Assembly (NCBI GenBank): GCA_038233815.1
Contig: JBBSVE010000072.1
Location: 1 to 15,694, forward strand
DNA: 15,694 nt
Direction: 5' to 3'
Source of the DNA: JBBSVE01 sp038233815
GTDB taxonomy: Bacteria; Pseudomonadota; Alphaproteobacteria; Rhodobacterales; Rhodobacteraceae
The notes beneath the pieces were generated by a model. That model was not told the origin of the DNA and searched no databases. It saw nothing but the letters and a program-made list of their open reading frames with translations. The translations under genes and the position numbers were made by a program. Positions 8,491-15,597 of the stretch are shown here, piece by piece. Each line of letters starts with the position of its first letter. Position 1 is the first letter of the stretch.

Positions 8491-9477
8491 TCAGGTCTGC
8501 CGGGTTTCCTCGTCGCGCGGGGCCTCAGAGGCGGCCTCGGGCTTCGGCTTTCGCGGACCGCGCGGGCGGCGGACCTTGACAGGCTTGGCATCGGCATCGG
8601 CATCGGCCGCCACGTCCGACTCCGCCGCTGGCGCCTGCAGGAAGGACGGCGCGTCGCCGCCAAAAGCGTCCTGACGGCGCACGGGCTCCGGTGCCGCAGT
8701 TTCCCGCGGTGCCGGTGCACGGCGTGCCTCCGGCGTCTCCACGAGGCCATTATCGTCGTCCACGCCGGACAGGTCGATCACGTCGCCATCGGACCCCGCG
8801 GGCACCTGAGACTGCGAGTCCGTCCGCCGCTCCCGCCGCCCGTCCTGTCGTCCACCGTCCTGCCGATTGGCATCCTGACGCGTTTCTTGACGGTGGGTGG
8901 TCTGTCGGTTCGCATCCTGACGGTTGCTGTCCTGACGGCCTCCATCCTGACGGCTCCCATCCTGACGGTTGCCATCCTGACGGTTGCTGTCCTGACGGTT
9001 GCTGTCCTGACGGCCCCCATCCTGACGGTTGCTGTCGGACCGATTGCCGTCCTGACGCGCCTGGTCGGACCGATTCTGATCATGCCGACCGGCACCGTCA
9101 TCAGCATTATCGGAGCGGTCACGCCACGAATTCTGGTGGCCGTTTCCCTGTTGTCCGTGGCCTTGCGAGCCACCGTTCTGGGTGTTGGTGTGGTTGGAAT
9201 GCTGCTGGCGGGCGTCCTGTTCGGCCTGCATCTCGCGCTGCGCCTCGGCGAGCATGCGGGTGTAGTGCTCGGCATGTTGCAGAAAGTTCTCTGCGGCGAC
9301 GCGGTCGTTGGAAAGCTGCGCATCGCGGGCGAGATGGCCGAACTTCTCGATGATCTGCTGCGGCGTTCCGCGCACCTTGCCCTCGGGGCCGGAACTGTCA
9401 AAGACGCGGTTGGTGATGTTGCCGAGGGTGCGCGGGCGGTTCGATTTCGAACGCGAGCGTGACTTGGAAGATCTCAT
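8491..9477 (-). CDS. DUF4167 domain-containing protein with RQD-rich repeats
   Basis: The product has 328 residues and no known biochemical function. The N-terminus is very basic (RSSKSRSRSKSNRPR), followed at about 16-85 by the conserved DUF4167 region, including VFDSSGPEGKVRGTPQQI and a helical stretch LSNDRVAAENFLQHAEHY. From residue 90 on it looks disordered: an N/Q/H/S-rich linker, then about 13 imperfect pentapeptides of the type NRQDG at 145-214, then an acidic patch near 231-243, a PA-rich stretch and a basic RRPRGPRKPKP tail. This composition suggests an RNA- or ribosome-associated protein, which is inference. It lies downstream of prfA-prmC in the same direction but after a 217-bp gap, so it may have its own promoter. 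Conserved next to prmC in many alphaproteobacteria. Confidence 0.85.
   Translation of the reverse strand: MRSSKSRSRSKSNRPRTLGNITNRVFDSSGPEGKVRGTPQQIIEKFGHLARDAQLSNDRVAAENFLQHAEHYTRMLAEAQREMQAEQDARQQHSNHTNTQNGGSQGHGQQGNGHQNSWRDRSDNADDGAGRHDQNRSDQARQDGNRSDSNRQDGGRQDSNRQDSNRQDGNRQDGSRQDGGRQDSNRQDANRQTTHRQETRQDANRQDGGRQDGRRERRTDSQSQVPAGSDGDVIDLSGVDDDNGLVETPEARRAPAPRETAAPEPVRRQDAFGGDAPSFLQAPAAESDVAADADADAKPVKVRRPRGPRKPKPEAASEAPRDEETRQT
8836..9045. repeat. Imperfect 15-bp tandem repeats encoding NRQDG-type pentapeptides
   Basis: About 13 units of 15 bp (one unit is 12 bp) lie inside the DUF4167 gene. On the plus strand the core CCTGACGG recurs with period 15; on the coding strand it reads (N/G/S)RQD(G/S/A). 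Third-codon and fifth-residue changes between units show that the array is old enough to have diverged. Being in multiples of three, unit gain or loss would keep the reading frame. Confidence 0.9.
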
Positions 9478-9663
9478 CTTGTCCTTTGATCCAGATTCAT
9501 CTGGCTGTGCTTTCGAAACCGGCGGCTCTGGAAGACCGTCTGCCCGTCGTCGGATAACCCGAACCGGGGGGCGCGAAGCTTGTGTGGCGGTAACGGAAGG
9601 GGCGCATGGCGCGGCTGAAAGGCCCGGCCCCTATCACGTTTCTCCAGTAAACACGGCCCGACG

Positions 9664-9677
9664 CCCCTGACAAGGGG
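9664..9677 (-). terminator. Short stem-loop after prmC, possible weak terminator
   Basis: CCCCT (9664-9668) and AGGGG (9673-9677) form a perfect 5-bp stem with a 4-base loop, 17 bp beyond the prmC stop in the direction of transcription. No run of U follows, so it is at best a weak or Rho-assisted stop, or an mRNA 3' structure. Confidence 0.28.
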
Positions 9678-9694
9678 ATTCCGGCGTCGCGGCC

Positions 9695-10540
9695 TCAACC
9701 GGGCATGTTTTCGCCGTGCCGCGCGACGATCACGCGGTCGCGGACATCGAGATCCCGGCGGATTTCCATCGCTTTGAAACCTGCAGCGCTCAGAATCGCG
9801 CCCACATCGCGCGCCTGTCCGGCCCCCACCTCGAGGATCAGCCGCCCGCCCTCCGCCAGATGTGCGCCCGCACCGGCTGTGATGGCCCGGTAGGCGTTCA
9901 GACCGTCGCCGCCGGGGGTGAGGGCCAGATGCGGCTCCCACTCCCGCACCTCGGGGGCGAGGAATGCCATTTCCGCCGCCGCGATATAGGGCGGATTGCT
10001 CACGATCAGGTCGAACCTCCCCGCGACGGATCCGAACCAGTCGGACGCCGCAAACCGGGCGCGGTCCCCGACGCCGAGTGCGACCGCGTTCACCGACGCC
10101 ACGGCGAGCGCGTCCGTCGACATGTCGACCCCAAGCCCGTCCGATCGGGGCCGGTCCGCCAGCAGGCTCACCAGAATGCAGCCCGATCCGGTGCCGAGAT
10201 CGAGAACCGAACCGAAGGGACGCTCCAGCGCCGCTTCGATCAAGGTCTCCGTCTCCGGTCGGGGGTCGAGCACGTCGGGCGTCACGCGGAAGGTCCGGCC
10301 CCAGAACAGCCGCTGCCCGGTGATGTGACTCAGCGGACGGCGCGCCTCGCGGGCCGCGAGAACAGCATCGAAACGGGCGCACTCGGCATCGGTCAGGCGG
10401 GCGGGCGGATCGGTGAGGAGCCGGTCCAGAGGCAGTCCGGCTGCGTGGGCCAGCAACCGGCGCGCGTCGCCCGCGGCACCGGGCACCCCGGCGGCCGCCA
10501 GACGGGCGGTGCCCGAGGCCAGCGCCTCGCGCGGGGTCAC
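9695..10540 (-). CDS. prmC: Peptide chain release factor N5-glutamine methyltransferase PrmC
   Basis: PrmC methylates the glutamine of the GGQ motif in release factors RF1 and RF2, which raises their peptide-release activity. The product has 281 residues. A helical N-terminal domain (about 1-75) precedes a Rossmann methyltransferase domain, with RPETE at 94-98, the cofactor loop DLGTGSGC at 114-121 and the catalytic NPPY at 182-185 that holds the substrate glutamine amide. The start is a GTG at 10540 that overlaps the prfA stop as GTGA, so enzyme and substrate are translationally coupled. The prfA-prmC pair is widespread in bacteria, which supports the assignment over other NPPY methyltransferases such as PrmB. 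Confidence 0.95.
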   Translation of the reverse strand: MTPREALASGTARLAAAGVPGAAGDARRLLAHAAGLPLDRLLTDPPARLTDAECARFDAVLAAREARRPLSHITGQRLFWGRTFRVTPDVLDPRPETETLIEAALERPFGSVLDLGTGSGCILVSLLADRPRSDGLGVDMSTDALAVASVNAVALGVGDRARFAASDWFGSVAGRFDLIVSNPPYIAAAEMAFLAPEVREWEPHLALTPGGDGLNAYRAITAGAGAHLAEGGRLILEVGAGQARDVGAILSAAGFKAMEIRRDLDVRDRVIVARHGENMPG

Positions 10541-11592
10541 GCCTCCATCTCGGCCAGTTTGCGCGCCTGATCCTCGGCCACCAGCGCATCCACCACCGGG
10601 CCGAGGTCGCCGGCGAGGATTTGCGGCAGCGCGTAGAGCGTTAGGTTGATGCGGTGGTCGGTCAGGCGGCCTTGCGGGAAGTTGTAGGTGCGGATCCGCT
10701 CCGACCGGTCGCCCGATCCGACCTGCGCGCGCCGATCGGCGGAGCGGGTAGAGGCGACGCGGTCACGCTCCATCTCGAAGAGCCGTGCGCGCAGCACCGC
10801 CATCGCGTTGGCGCGGTTCTGGTGCTGCGATTTCAGCGCCGAGGTGACGACCAGCCCGGTCGGCACATGGGTGATCCGCACCGCGCTGTCAGTGGTGTTC
10901 ACATGCTGGCCCCCGGCCCCGCTGGCGCGCATCGTGTCAATGCGGATGTCGGAGGCGGGAATGTCGATGTCGACCTCCTCCGCCTCCGGCAGCACGGCCA
11001 CGGTCGCGGCCGAAGTGTGGATGCGCCCGCCCGCCTCCGTCTCCGGCACGCGCTGGACGCGGTGAACGCCGCTTTCATATTTCATTCGGGCAAAGACGCC
11101 CTCCCCCGCGATATGGGCGACGAGTTCGCGCAGGCCGCCCAGATCGCTCTCCTGCATTTCGAGGATCTCGAAGCGCCAGCCCATGCTCTCGGCGTAGCGG
11201 CGATACATCGACAGAAGGTCGGCGGCAAAGAGCGCCGCCTCCTCGCCCCCGGTGCCGGGACGGATCTCCAGGATCGCGGGCCGGGCGTCGGCGGCGTCCT
11301 TGGGGAGCAACGTCAGGCGCAGCGCCTGCTCCAACGCGGTGATCGCATCGCGCAGGGCGGGGATCTCCTCCTCCGCCAGCGCGCGCATTTCGGGATCGGC
11401 CAGCATCGTCTCGGCATCGGCAAGCTCGGCCAATGCCGTGCGATAGGCGGCGATCTGCGTGACGACGGGCTTCAGGTCGCTGTATTCGCGCCCGAGCGTC
11501 GCGAGTTCGCCGTGATCGGCACCCGACGCCAGCTTCGCTTCGAGAAACCCGAAACGGCGCGTGATCTGATCGAGGGTTTCCAGCGGGACCAT
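10537..11592 (-). CDS. prfA: Peptide chain release factor 1 (RF1)
   Basis: RF1 recognises UAA and UAG stop codons in the ribosomal A site and triggers release of the finished protein. The product has 351 residues, slightly short of E. coli RF1 (360). The peptidyl-transferase-centre motif GGQ is at 227-229, and the codon-reading tripeptide P183-E184-T185 fits the PxT form of RF1, not the SPF of RF2. The conserved block PGTGGEEAALFAADL starts near 112. The start ATG at 11592 has no strong Shine-Dalgarno sequence upstream. It follows the DUF1499-type gene by 40 bp and overlaps prmC by 4 nt, so it probably belongs to one transcript with them. Confidence 0.97.
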   Translation of the reverse strand: MVPLETLDQITRRFGFLEAKLASGADHGELATLGREYSDLKPVVTQIAAYRTALAELADAETMLADPEMRALAEEEIPALRDAITALEQALRLTLLPKDAADARPAILEIRPGTGGEEAALFAADLLSMYRRYAESMGWRFEILEMQESDLGGLRELVAHIAGEGVFARMKYESGVHRVQRVPETEAGGRIHTSAATVAVLPEAEEVDIDIPASDIRIDTMRASGAGGQHVNTTDSAVRITHVPTGLVVTSALKSQHQNRANAMAVLRARLFEMERDRVASTRSADRRAQVGSGDRSERIRTYNFPQGRLTDHRINLTLYALPQILAGDLGPVVDALVAEDQARKLAEMEA

Positions 11593-11632
11593 GCAGTCCG
11601 GAGTGGATTAACGGGCGCGAGCGGTCAAGGGC

Positions 11633-12085
11633 TCAGGGCGTCAGCGCCGCCCTCAGCGCGTCGATCCGCACTTGATTGACGCCCATGTCGGATTTGCCGA
11701 ACCGCGACCGCGCGAAGGCCGCGAGCGTGGCCTCTCCGTTCTGCTCGAACACGTGGATCGAGGTGAAGTCGGGGAATCCCATGACCAGCGACCGGGTGAT
11801 GTATGTCATCTGCCCATCCGCCACGGAGCCAGCCAGAAGCCGCGTGCGGTCCATTCCCCGCATCGCGGCATCGGCCCGGTCGGCGAGCGTCGCCACGTCG
11901 CCGCCCACGATCTCTCCCGGTGCGATGCGGGCGAAGTTCGGCGTGGCGGGATCGGGCGCGGTCAGGGGGTCGACGTTCCAGACCGCGGGGTCCGCGGGCA
12001 CCAGCCGCACGTAGCCGCTGAACCCCACGGCGCCGATCAGAACCAGTGCGCCGACGCCCGCGCCGATGCGTTTCCAGTTGCTCAT
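11633..12085 (-). CDS. Small membrane-anchored protein, DUF1499-like
   Basis: The product has 150 residues. A single hydrophobic segment at about 7-25 (after MSNWKR) looks like a signal anchor, leaving about 120 residues on the periplasmic side. The features WNVDPLTAPDP, a predicted mixed alpha/beta middle part, and ITRSLVMGFPDFTSIHVFEQ plus SRFGKSDMGVNQVRIDALRAAL near the end resemble the DUF1499 family, whose function is unknown; I recognise this by general pattern only. The start ATG overlaps the speB stop by 4 nt (ATGA), so it is coupled to the agmatinase-type gene. No cysteine is present after the hydrophobic segment, so it is not a lipoprotein. The competing longer frame from 12437 is a shadow of speB. 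Confidence 0.75.
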   Translation of the reverse strand: MSNWKRIGAGVGALVLIGAVGFSGYVRLVPADPAVWNVDPLTAPDPATPNFARIAPGEIVGGDVATLADRADAAMRGMDRTRLLAGSVADGQMTYITRSLVMGFPDFTSIHVFEQNGEATLAAFARSRFGKSDMGVNQVRIDALRAALTP

Positions 12086-13059
12086 GTCCCGCTCTCCTTG
12101 CCTCTGCGTGTCCAGTGATAGAGGCAGATGAGATCATAGGCCACATGCGCGCCCGCGACAGCCGTAATCCCGCCGTGGTCGTAGGGCGGGGAAACTTCCA
12201 CCACGTCGCCGCCGACCATGTCGACCCCTGCAAGTCCGCGCAGGATCGCCGCCGCCTGCCAGCTTGCCATGCCGCCCCAGACCGGTGTGCCGGTGCCGGG
12301 CGCAAACGCGGGATCGAGCGCGTCGATGTCGAAGCTGATGTAGCAGGGTCGGTCCCCCACGATCGCCCGCGCCCGCGCGATGACGGCGTCGACGCCCGCG
12401 CGGTGAACCTCCGGCGCGTCGATGACGGAGACGCCAAGATAGTCGTCGCATTGGGTGCGGATGCCGATCTGGACGGAATGGCCTGCGTCCACCAGCCCCG
12501 ATTTCACCGCCTTGTAGGCCATCGTGCCGTGGTCGATGCGGGTATAGTCGTCGTCGGGCCAGAGGTCGGAATGGGCGTCGAACTGGATCAGTGCCAGCGG
12601 CCCGTGGACCTCGGCATAGGCCTTCAGGATCGGGAACGTGATGGAGTGGTCGCCGCCAAGCGTGATCGTCCCCGCGCCCGCTGCGAGGATCGTGCGGATA
12701 TGTGCCGTCAGCGCATCGGGAAAATCGGCGACCTTCGCGTAATCGAAGGCCAGATCGCCGTAGTCGACGATCTCCATCTCCTCCAGCGGGTCGGTGCCCC
12801 AGCCGAAGGGCGGGTCATAGGGCTGCAGGGTGGAGGCCTCCCGGATCGCGCGGGGGCCGAAACGGGTGCCCGGGCGATGCGTCACCGCCTGATCGAACGG
12901 CACCCCGGTGATCGCCAGATCGACGCCTGCCAGATCCTTGCTGTAGGTCCGGCGCAGGAACGAAGTCGCACCGCCGAACGCATTCTCGAACGCGTAGCCG
13001 CGCCGGCTTTTGCGCGTGAAAGCGCCGTCGACGTCGGTTCGTGCATCCTCAAGCGCCAC
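12082..13059 (-). CDS. speB: Agmatinase-type ureohydrolase SpeB
   Basis: This is a cytosolic binuclear-manganese hydrolase of the arginase/agmatinase family. Agmatinase converts agmatine to putrescine and urea. The product has 325 residues. All metal ligands are visible: H138 in GGDHS (135-139), D161, H163 and D165 in FDAHSD, and D244 and D246 in SFDIDALDP, followed by PGTGTP near 254-259. The GTG start at 13059 is preceded by a strong GGGGAGG at 13072-13066, six bases away. It leads the minus-strand run and is divergent from mntR across 137 bp. Substrate cannot be read from sequence alone: guanidinobutyrase or guanidinopropionase activity occurs in close relatives. No arginine decarboxylase gene is in the window. 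Confidence 0.88.
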   Translation of the reverse strand: MALEDARTDVDGAFTRKSRRGYAFENAFGGATSFLRRTYSKDLAGVDLAITGVPFDQAVTHRPGTRFGPRAIREASTLQPYDPPFGWGTDPLEEMEIVDYGDLAFDYAKVADFPDALTAHIRTILAAGAGTITLGGDHSITFPILKAYAEVHGPLALIQFDAHSDLWPDDDYTRIDHGTMAYKAVKSGLVDAGHSVQIGIRTQCDDYLGVSVIDAPEVHRAGVDAVIARARAIVGDRPCYISFDIDALDPAFAPGTGTPVWGGMASWQAAAILRGLAGVDMVGGDVVEVSPPYDHGGITAVAGAHVAYDLICLYHWTRRGKESGT

Positions 13060-13127
13060 TCTGGACCTCCCCTGTCCGATCCGCCGCCAAGGGACCGCCC
13101 GTTGGTCGGAGAGTCAAGCGAGGCTGC

Positions 13128-13150
13128 GGATGAAACGCGTTGGATGAAAC
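13128..13150 (+). repeat. Direct repeat GGATGAAAC, two copies
   Basis: Identical 9-mers lie at 13128-13136 and 13142-13150, offset by 14 bp, in the gap between speB and mntR. The second copy runs into the CTTAG/CTAAG palindrome. They could be binding half-sites or a small duplication. Confidence 0.6.
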
Positions 13151-13166
13151 TTAGACCCGTGCTAAG
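13150..13166 (+). promoter_or_regulatory. Palindrome, candidate MntR operator (CTTAG-N7-CTAAG)
   Basis: CTTAG at 13150-13154 and CTAAG at 13162-13166 are perfect inverted repeats around a 7-bp spacer, 30 bp before the mntR ATG. Possible promoter elements flank it: TTGGAT at 13140-13145 and TAAGAA at 13163-13168, spaced 17 bp. A dyad between -35 and -10 is the standard place for a repressor. The TAG...CTA core recalls the E. coli MntR box, though the spacing differs by one base. Autoregulation by MntR is the simplest reading; a role for speB is possible. Confidence 0.45.
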
Positions 13167-13196
13167 AATCTTCTCCCGGCTTTGAAGGATCGGTCC

Positions 13197-13649
13197 ATGA
13201 CCCTGCCCGACGACCCGCGCCCGACGCCGCTACCCGACGCTGACACCCATTCGGAGGCGTTCCGCCGGACCCGCGCGTCGCTCCGCACCGCGCTGATGGA
13301 GGATTATATCGAGCTGATCGACGACCTGATCCACGACGGGCAAGAGGCGCGTCAGGTGGATATCGCGGCGCGCCTCGGCGTGGCGCAGCCGACGGTCGCC
13401 AAGATGCTGTCCCGGCTGGCGTCCGACGGTCTGGTCACGCGCAAGCCTTATCGCGGCGTGTTTCTGACCGCGGAGGGGACACGCGTGGCGCAGGACTGCC
13501 GCGCCCGGCACAGGACGGTCGAGGATTTCCTGCGCGCCCTTGGTGTCAGCGCGGAGACGGCGCGGATCGACGCGGAAGGGATCGAGCATCATGTCAGCGC
13601 CGAGACGCTTGCCGTCTTCGCACGGGTGATCGGCGAGCGGACGGAATGA
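13197..13649 (+). CDS. mntR: Manganese-binding transcriptional regulator MntR (DtxR family)
   Basis: MntR is a dimeric metal sensor that binds DNA when loaded with Mn2+ and controls manganese uptake or export. The product has 150 residues. A winged helix-turn-helix lies at about 33-95 (VDIAARLGVAQPTVAKMLSRLASDGLV), followed by the dimerisation helices. All six metal ligands of B. subtilis MntR (D8, E11, H77, E99, E102, H103) are matched at a constant offset of 28: D36, E39, H105, E127, E130, H131. The extra 28 residues form a proline- and aspartate-rich N-terminal tail, as in proteobacterial MntR. The ATG at 13197 with AAGGA at 13185-13189 is preferred over a TTG at 13182. No manganese transporter gene lies in the window, so its main targets are elsewhere. 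Confidence 0.93.
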   Translation: MTLPDDPRPTPLPDADTHSEAFRRTRASLRTALMEDYIELIDDLIHDGQEARQVDIAARLGVAQPTVAKMLSRLASDGLVTRKPYRGVFLTAEGTRVAQDCRARHRTVEDFLRALGVSAETARIDAEGIEHHVSAETLAVFARVIGERTE

Positions 13650-13652
13650 ACG

Positions 13653-13669
13653 GCCGCTAGGCCAGCGGC
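13653..13669. terminator. Stem-loop between convergent mntR and the M20 gene
   Basis: GCCGCT (13653-13658) and AGCGGC (13664-13669) pair perfectly over 6 bp with a 5-base loop, exactly where the two convergent genes meet (stops 7 bp apart). It overlaps the last codons of the minus-strand gene. There is no U-tract on either side, so it is only a candidate for bidirectional stopping. Confidence 0.3.
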
Positions 13670-14820
13670 TGCGCCCGCTCCACCAGCCTTGCAAAAAAGC
13701 TGGCGCCTATGGGTGCCGCCTCGTCTTTGAAGTCGAACGCCGGATGATGCAGCCCCGCGCCCGGCCCCGTGCCCATGAAGAGATAGGCGCCAGGTCGCGC
13801 CTCCAGCATGTAGGCGAAATCTTCCGATCCCATCTCCCGGTTGGCGTCGGCGTCCACCGCCGCCTCGCCCGACACTTCGCGCGCGACCTCGGCCGCGAAG
13901 GCGGACGGGCCGGGATGGTTGACCGTCGCGGGATAGCCCCAGTCGTAGTCGATGTGCGCGGTCACGCCGTAGGCCGCGGCATGGCCCTTCACGATCTCGT
14001 GGAAGCGCCGCTTCAGGAGCGCGCGCACATCCGGGTCGAAGCAGCGGATCGTCGCGCAGAACCAGCCCTCCTCCGGGATGATGTTGCTGGCCGACCCCGC
14101 GTGGATCTGCGTAACCGAGATCACCACCTCGTCCAGCGCATAGACGTTACGCGTAATGATCGTCTGGACCGCCTGCACCATGCCGACGATTGCCACCACC
14201 GGATCGACGCATTCGTGCGGCGTGGCCGCGTGTCCGCCGGTGCCCGTCACCGTGACGACCGCCGTGTCGACCGATGCCATCAGCGCGCCGGGCGAGGTTC
14301 GGAAATGGCCCATCGGCACGTTGGGCACGTTGTGGATGCCAAAGACCTCGCCGATGCCGAACCGGTCCATGATCCCCTCCCGGACCATCACCTCGCCGCC
14401 GCCGCCGTCCTCCTCCGCCGGCTGAAAGATCAGCGCCACGCGGCCCCGGAAGCGGCGCGTGTCGCACAGGTATTTCGCTGCACCGAGCAGCATCGTCACA
14501 TGTCCGTCATGTCCGCAGGCATGCATCTTGCCCGATATGGTGGAGGCGTGGTCCGCGCCGGTCGCCTCGGTGATCGGCAGGGCGTCCATGTCGGCGCGCA
14601 GACCGATGGTCGGCCCATCGCCCTGCCCCGCGATGATCGCGACCAGCCCACTCTCCGCGATGCCCTCGTGGATCTCGTCGACGCCGAAGTCGCGCAGCCG
14701 CTCCACGATGAAGGCCGCCGTCTTGTGACAGTCGAAGCGGAGTTCGGGGCGGGCGTGGAGGTGACGCCGCCATCCGGTCATTTCGTCCGCATAGCCCGCG
14801 ATGGCATTCAGAACCGGCAT
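13657..14820 (-). CDS. M20 family metallopeptidase/amidohydrolase (hippurate hydrolase-like)
   Basis: M20D enzymes hydrolyse N-acyl amino acids or related amides in the cytosol with two bound metals. The product has 387 residues, normal for the family. Metal-binding landmarks are in order: H100-A-C102-G-H104-D, E136-E137 in PAEEDGGGG, H163 in GIHNVP, and H358-H359 in LHHPAFDFKDEA; the dimerisation (lid) domain lies at about 185-300. All key residues are present. The frame is open to 14889, but the start MPVLNAIAGYADEMTGWRRHLH at 14820 fits the family, and AGGA at 14832-14829 is a good ribosome-binding site. The substrate (hippurate, N-acetyl amino acid, indole-acetyl conjugate) cannot be told from sequence. 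It converges on mntR and has its own promoter-like region. Confidence 0.9.
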   Translation of the reverse strand: MPVLNAIAGYADEMTGWRRHLHARPELRFDCHKTAAFIVERLRDFGVDEIHEGIAESGLVAIIAGQGDGPTIGLRADMDALPITEATGADHASTISGKMHACGHDGHVTMLLGAAKYLCDTRRFRGRVALIFQPAEEDGGGGEVMVREGIMDRFGIGEVFGIHNVPNVPMGHFRTSPGALMASVDTAVVTVTGTGGHAATPHECVDPVVAIVGMVQAVQTIITRNVYALDEVVISVTQIHAGSASNIIPEEGWFCATIRCFDPDVRALLKRRFHEIVKGHAAAYGVTAHIDYDWGYPATVNHPGPSAFAAEVAREVSGEAAVDADANREMGSEDFAYMLEARPGAYLFMGTGPGAGLHHPAFDFKDEAAPIGASFFARLVERAQPLA

Positions 14821-14864
14821 GGCAGGGATCCTCGACTGGAGAGAGACTGGGGCTGTTCCCACAC

Positions 14865-14884
14865 AACCCGAAACGGATCGGGTT
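14865..14884. promoter_or_regulatory. Perfect 7-bp dyad at the expected transcription start of the M20 gene
   Basis: AACCCGA (14865-14871) and TCGGGTT (14878-14884) are perfect inverted repeats with a 6-bp spacer. They start at the predicted transcription start of the M20 gene and end 44 bp before its ATG. This could be an operator for an unlinked regulator or a 5' hairpin in the mRNA leader. Confidence 0.45.
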
Positions 14885-14945
14885 CGCAATTGTAAAATCT
14901 ACCATAAAAAACACAAATATTACTGTAACTAATTGATTTAAATGT
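14885..14945. other. AT-rich intergenic spacer
   Basis: Only 14 of 61 bases are G or C, against a clearly GC-rich window. It marks the change from core genes to the mobile-element-like right end. It contains the M20 promoter candidate and no gene. Confidence 0.85.
14889..14916 (-). promoter_or_regulatory. Probable sigma-70 promoter for the M20 gene
   Basis: Read on the minus strand, TTGTGT (14916-14911) is a partial -35 and TACAAT (14894-14889) matches the -10 consensus at 5 of 6 positions, with a 16-bp spacer. It sits in a very AT-rich stretch. Transcription would start near 14882, leaving a leader of about 60 nt. Confidence 0.5.
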
Positions 14946-14984
14946 TGTTATGGTTCATGACGTCGACGATGAGACGCATCAGAT

Positions 14985-15395
14985 TCACAGAATGACATCA
15001 TAGGATTCGCCAAACCCTTCAGTTCTGGTCTTTTCGTGAGTTTCTTGCGCCAAGGATGATATATTTGCAGGGCAACTCGGTCGATCAGACTCCGACCCGC
15101 ACAACCCATCCTGTCCTGCAAGGAACGCAAACACATCGGCTCGCCGATAGAGATGAGCGCCCAGCCATGTCGGATCAAACGCGCGCTGGATATCGAGATC
15201 ATCCATTAGCCGCTGAACCGCGCGAAATTGCCTTCCGGCCTGCCGCGCGATCAGCGCAAGTGAAACATACCGCATTCGTAACTTTAATAGTTTTACATCA
15301 AAGACGTAGGCTTGCCCTTCACGAGACCGCGTTGCGGCCTCGGCGGCAGGAACGAGCCACGGACCACCATCCCTTCCGGCGATGAGCCTTTTCAC
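14985..15395 (-). pseudogene. Probable remnant of a TniQ-like transposition protein (C-terminal part)
   Basis: An open frame of 136 codons starts only with a GTG at 15395, has no convincing ribosome-binding site, and is open upstream to 15446 without a better start. The stretch from about residue 38 to 80 (LRMRYVSLALIARQAGRQF, then VQRLMDDLDI, FDPTWLGAHLYRRADVFAF) reads like real protein: a helix-turn-helix-like segment followed by an (F)YRRAD motif. It resembles, from memory, the C-terminal part of TniQ family proteins in Rhodobacterales, which are target-selection partners of Tn7/Tn5053-like transposases. The tail after residue 95 looks random, as if the true stop had been lost. No tniA or tniB is seen. 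The family assignment is tentative. Confidence 0.4.
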
Positions 15396-15597
15396 TGCAT
15401 AACTCTCACACCCAAGACCACTGCCACTGAAGAAAGACGTTTTAGTTTAGGCCCGCGGTGCCGGTTTGCCATACTGCGGATCAACATGAGGTCGAACCGA
15501 ACGTGATCAAGCCTGTGAATCCCTTTATGGAGCCGGGTTACCGACAGCTCACCGTTGATTGAGCAACCTGGTGTCTGGACTTTCGGCGACGGCGTGA
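15396..15597. other. 202 bp without a recognisable gene, between remnant and transposase
   Basis: I see no conserved protein, tRNA or clear hairpin here. A minus-strand frame covering most of it gives a low-complexity, family-less product. The right part (roughly 15540-15597) should contain the terminal inverted repeat of the insertion sequence that ends the transposase, but the other end is outside the window, so the repeat cannot be defined. Confidence 0.6.

Noticed and set aside
8836..9045. Short regular repeats considered as a CRISPR array
   Set aside because: Units are only 15 bp with no spacers and lie in frame within a coding gene.
8887..9462. Plus-strand frame with hydrophobic repeats (LTVAVLTA type) that looks like a membrane protein
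   Set aside because: It is the complement of the RQD repeat tract. The hydrophobic repeats follow mechanically from the 15-bp units, and the minus strand carries the conserved DUF4167 N-terminus.
12046..13185. 379-codon plus-strand frame opposite speB and the DUF1499-like gene
   Set aside because: Shadow of speB, whose metal-ligand motifs are all intact on the other strand.
13744..14895. 383-codon plus-strand frame opposite the M20 gene
   Set aside because: Product lacks domains and is rich in R, H and D, as expected from the complement of a GC-rich gene.
14948..15202. 84-codon minus-strand frame in a different phase from the TniQ-like fragment
   Set aside because: No family features. The overlapping frame has the more protein-like sequence, and I could not join the two as a simple frameshift.
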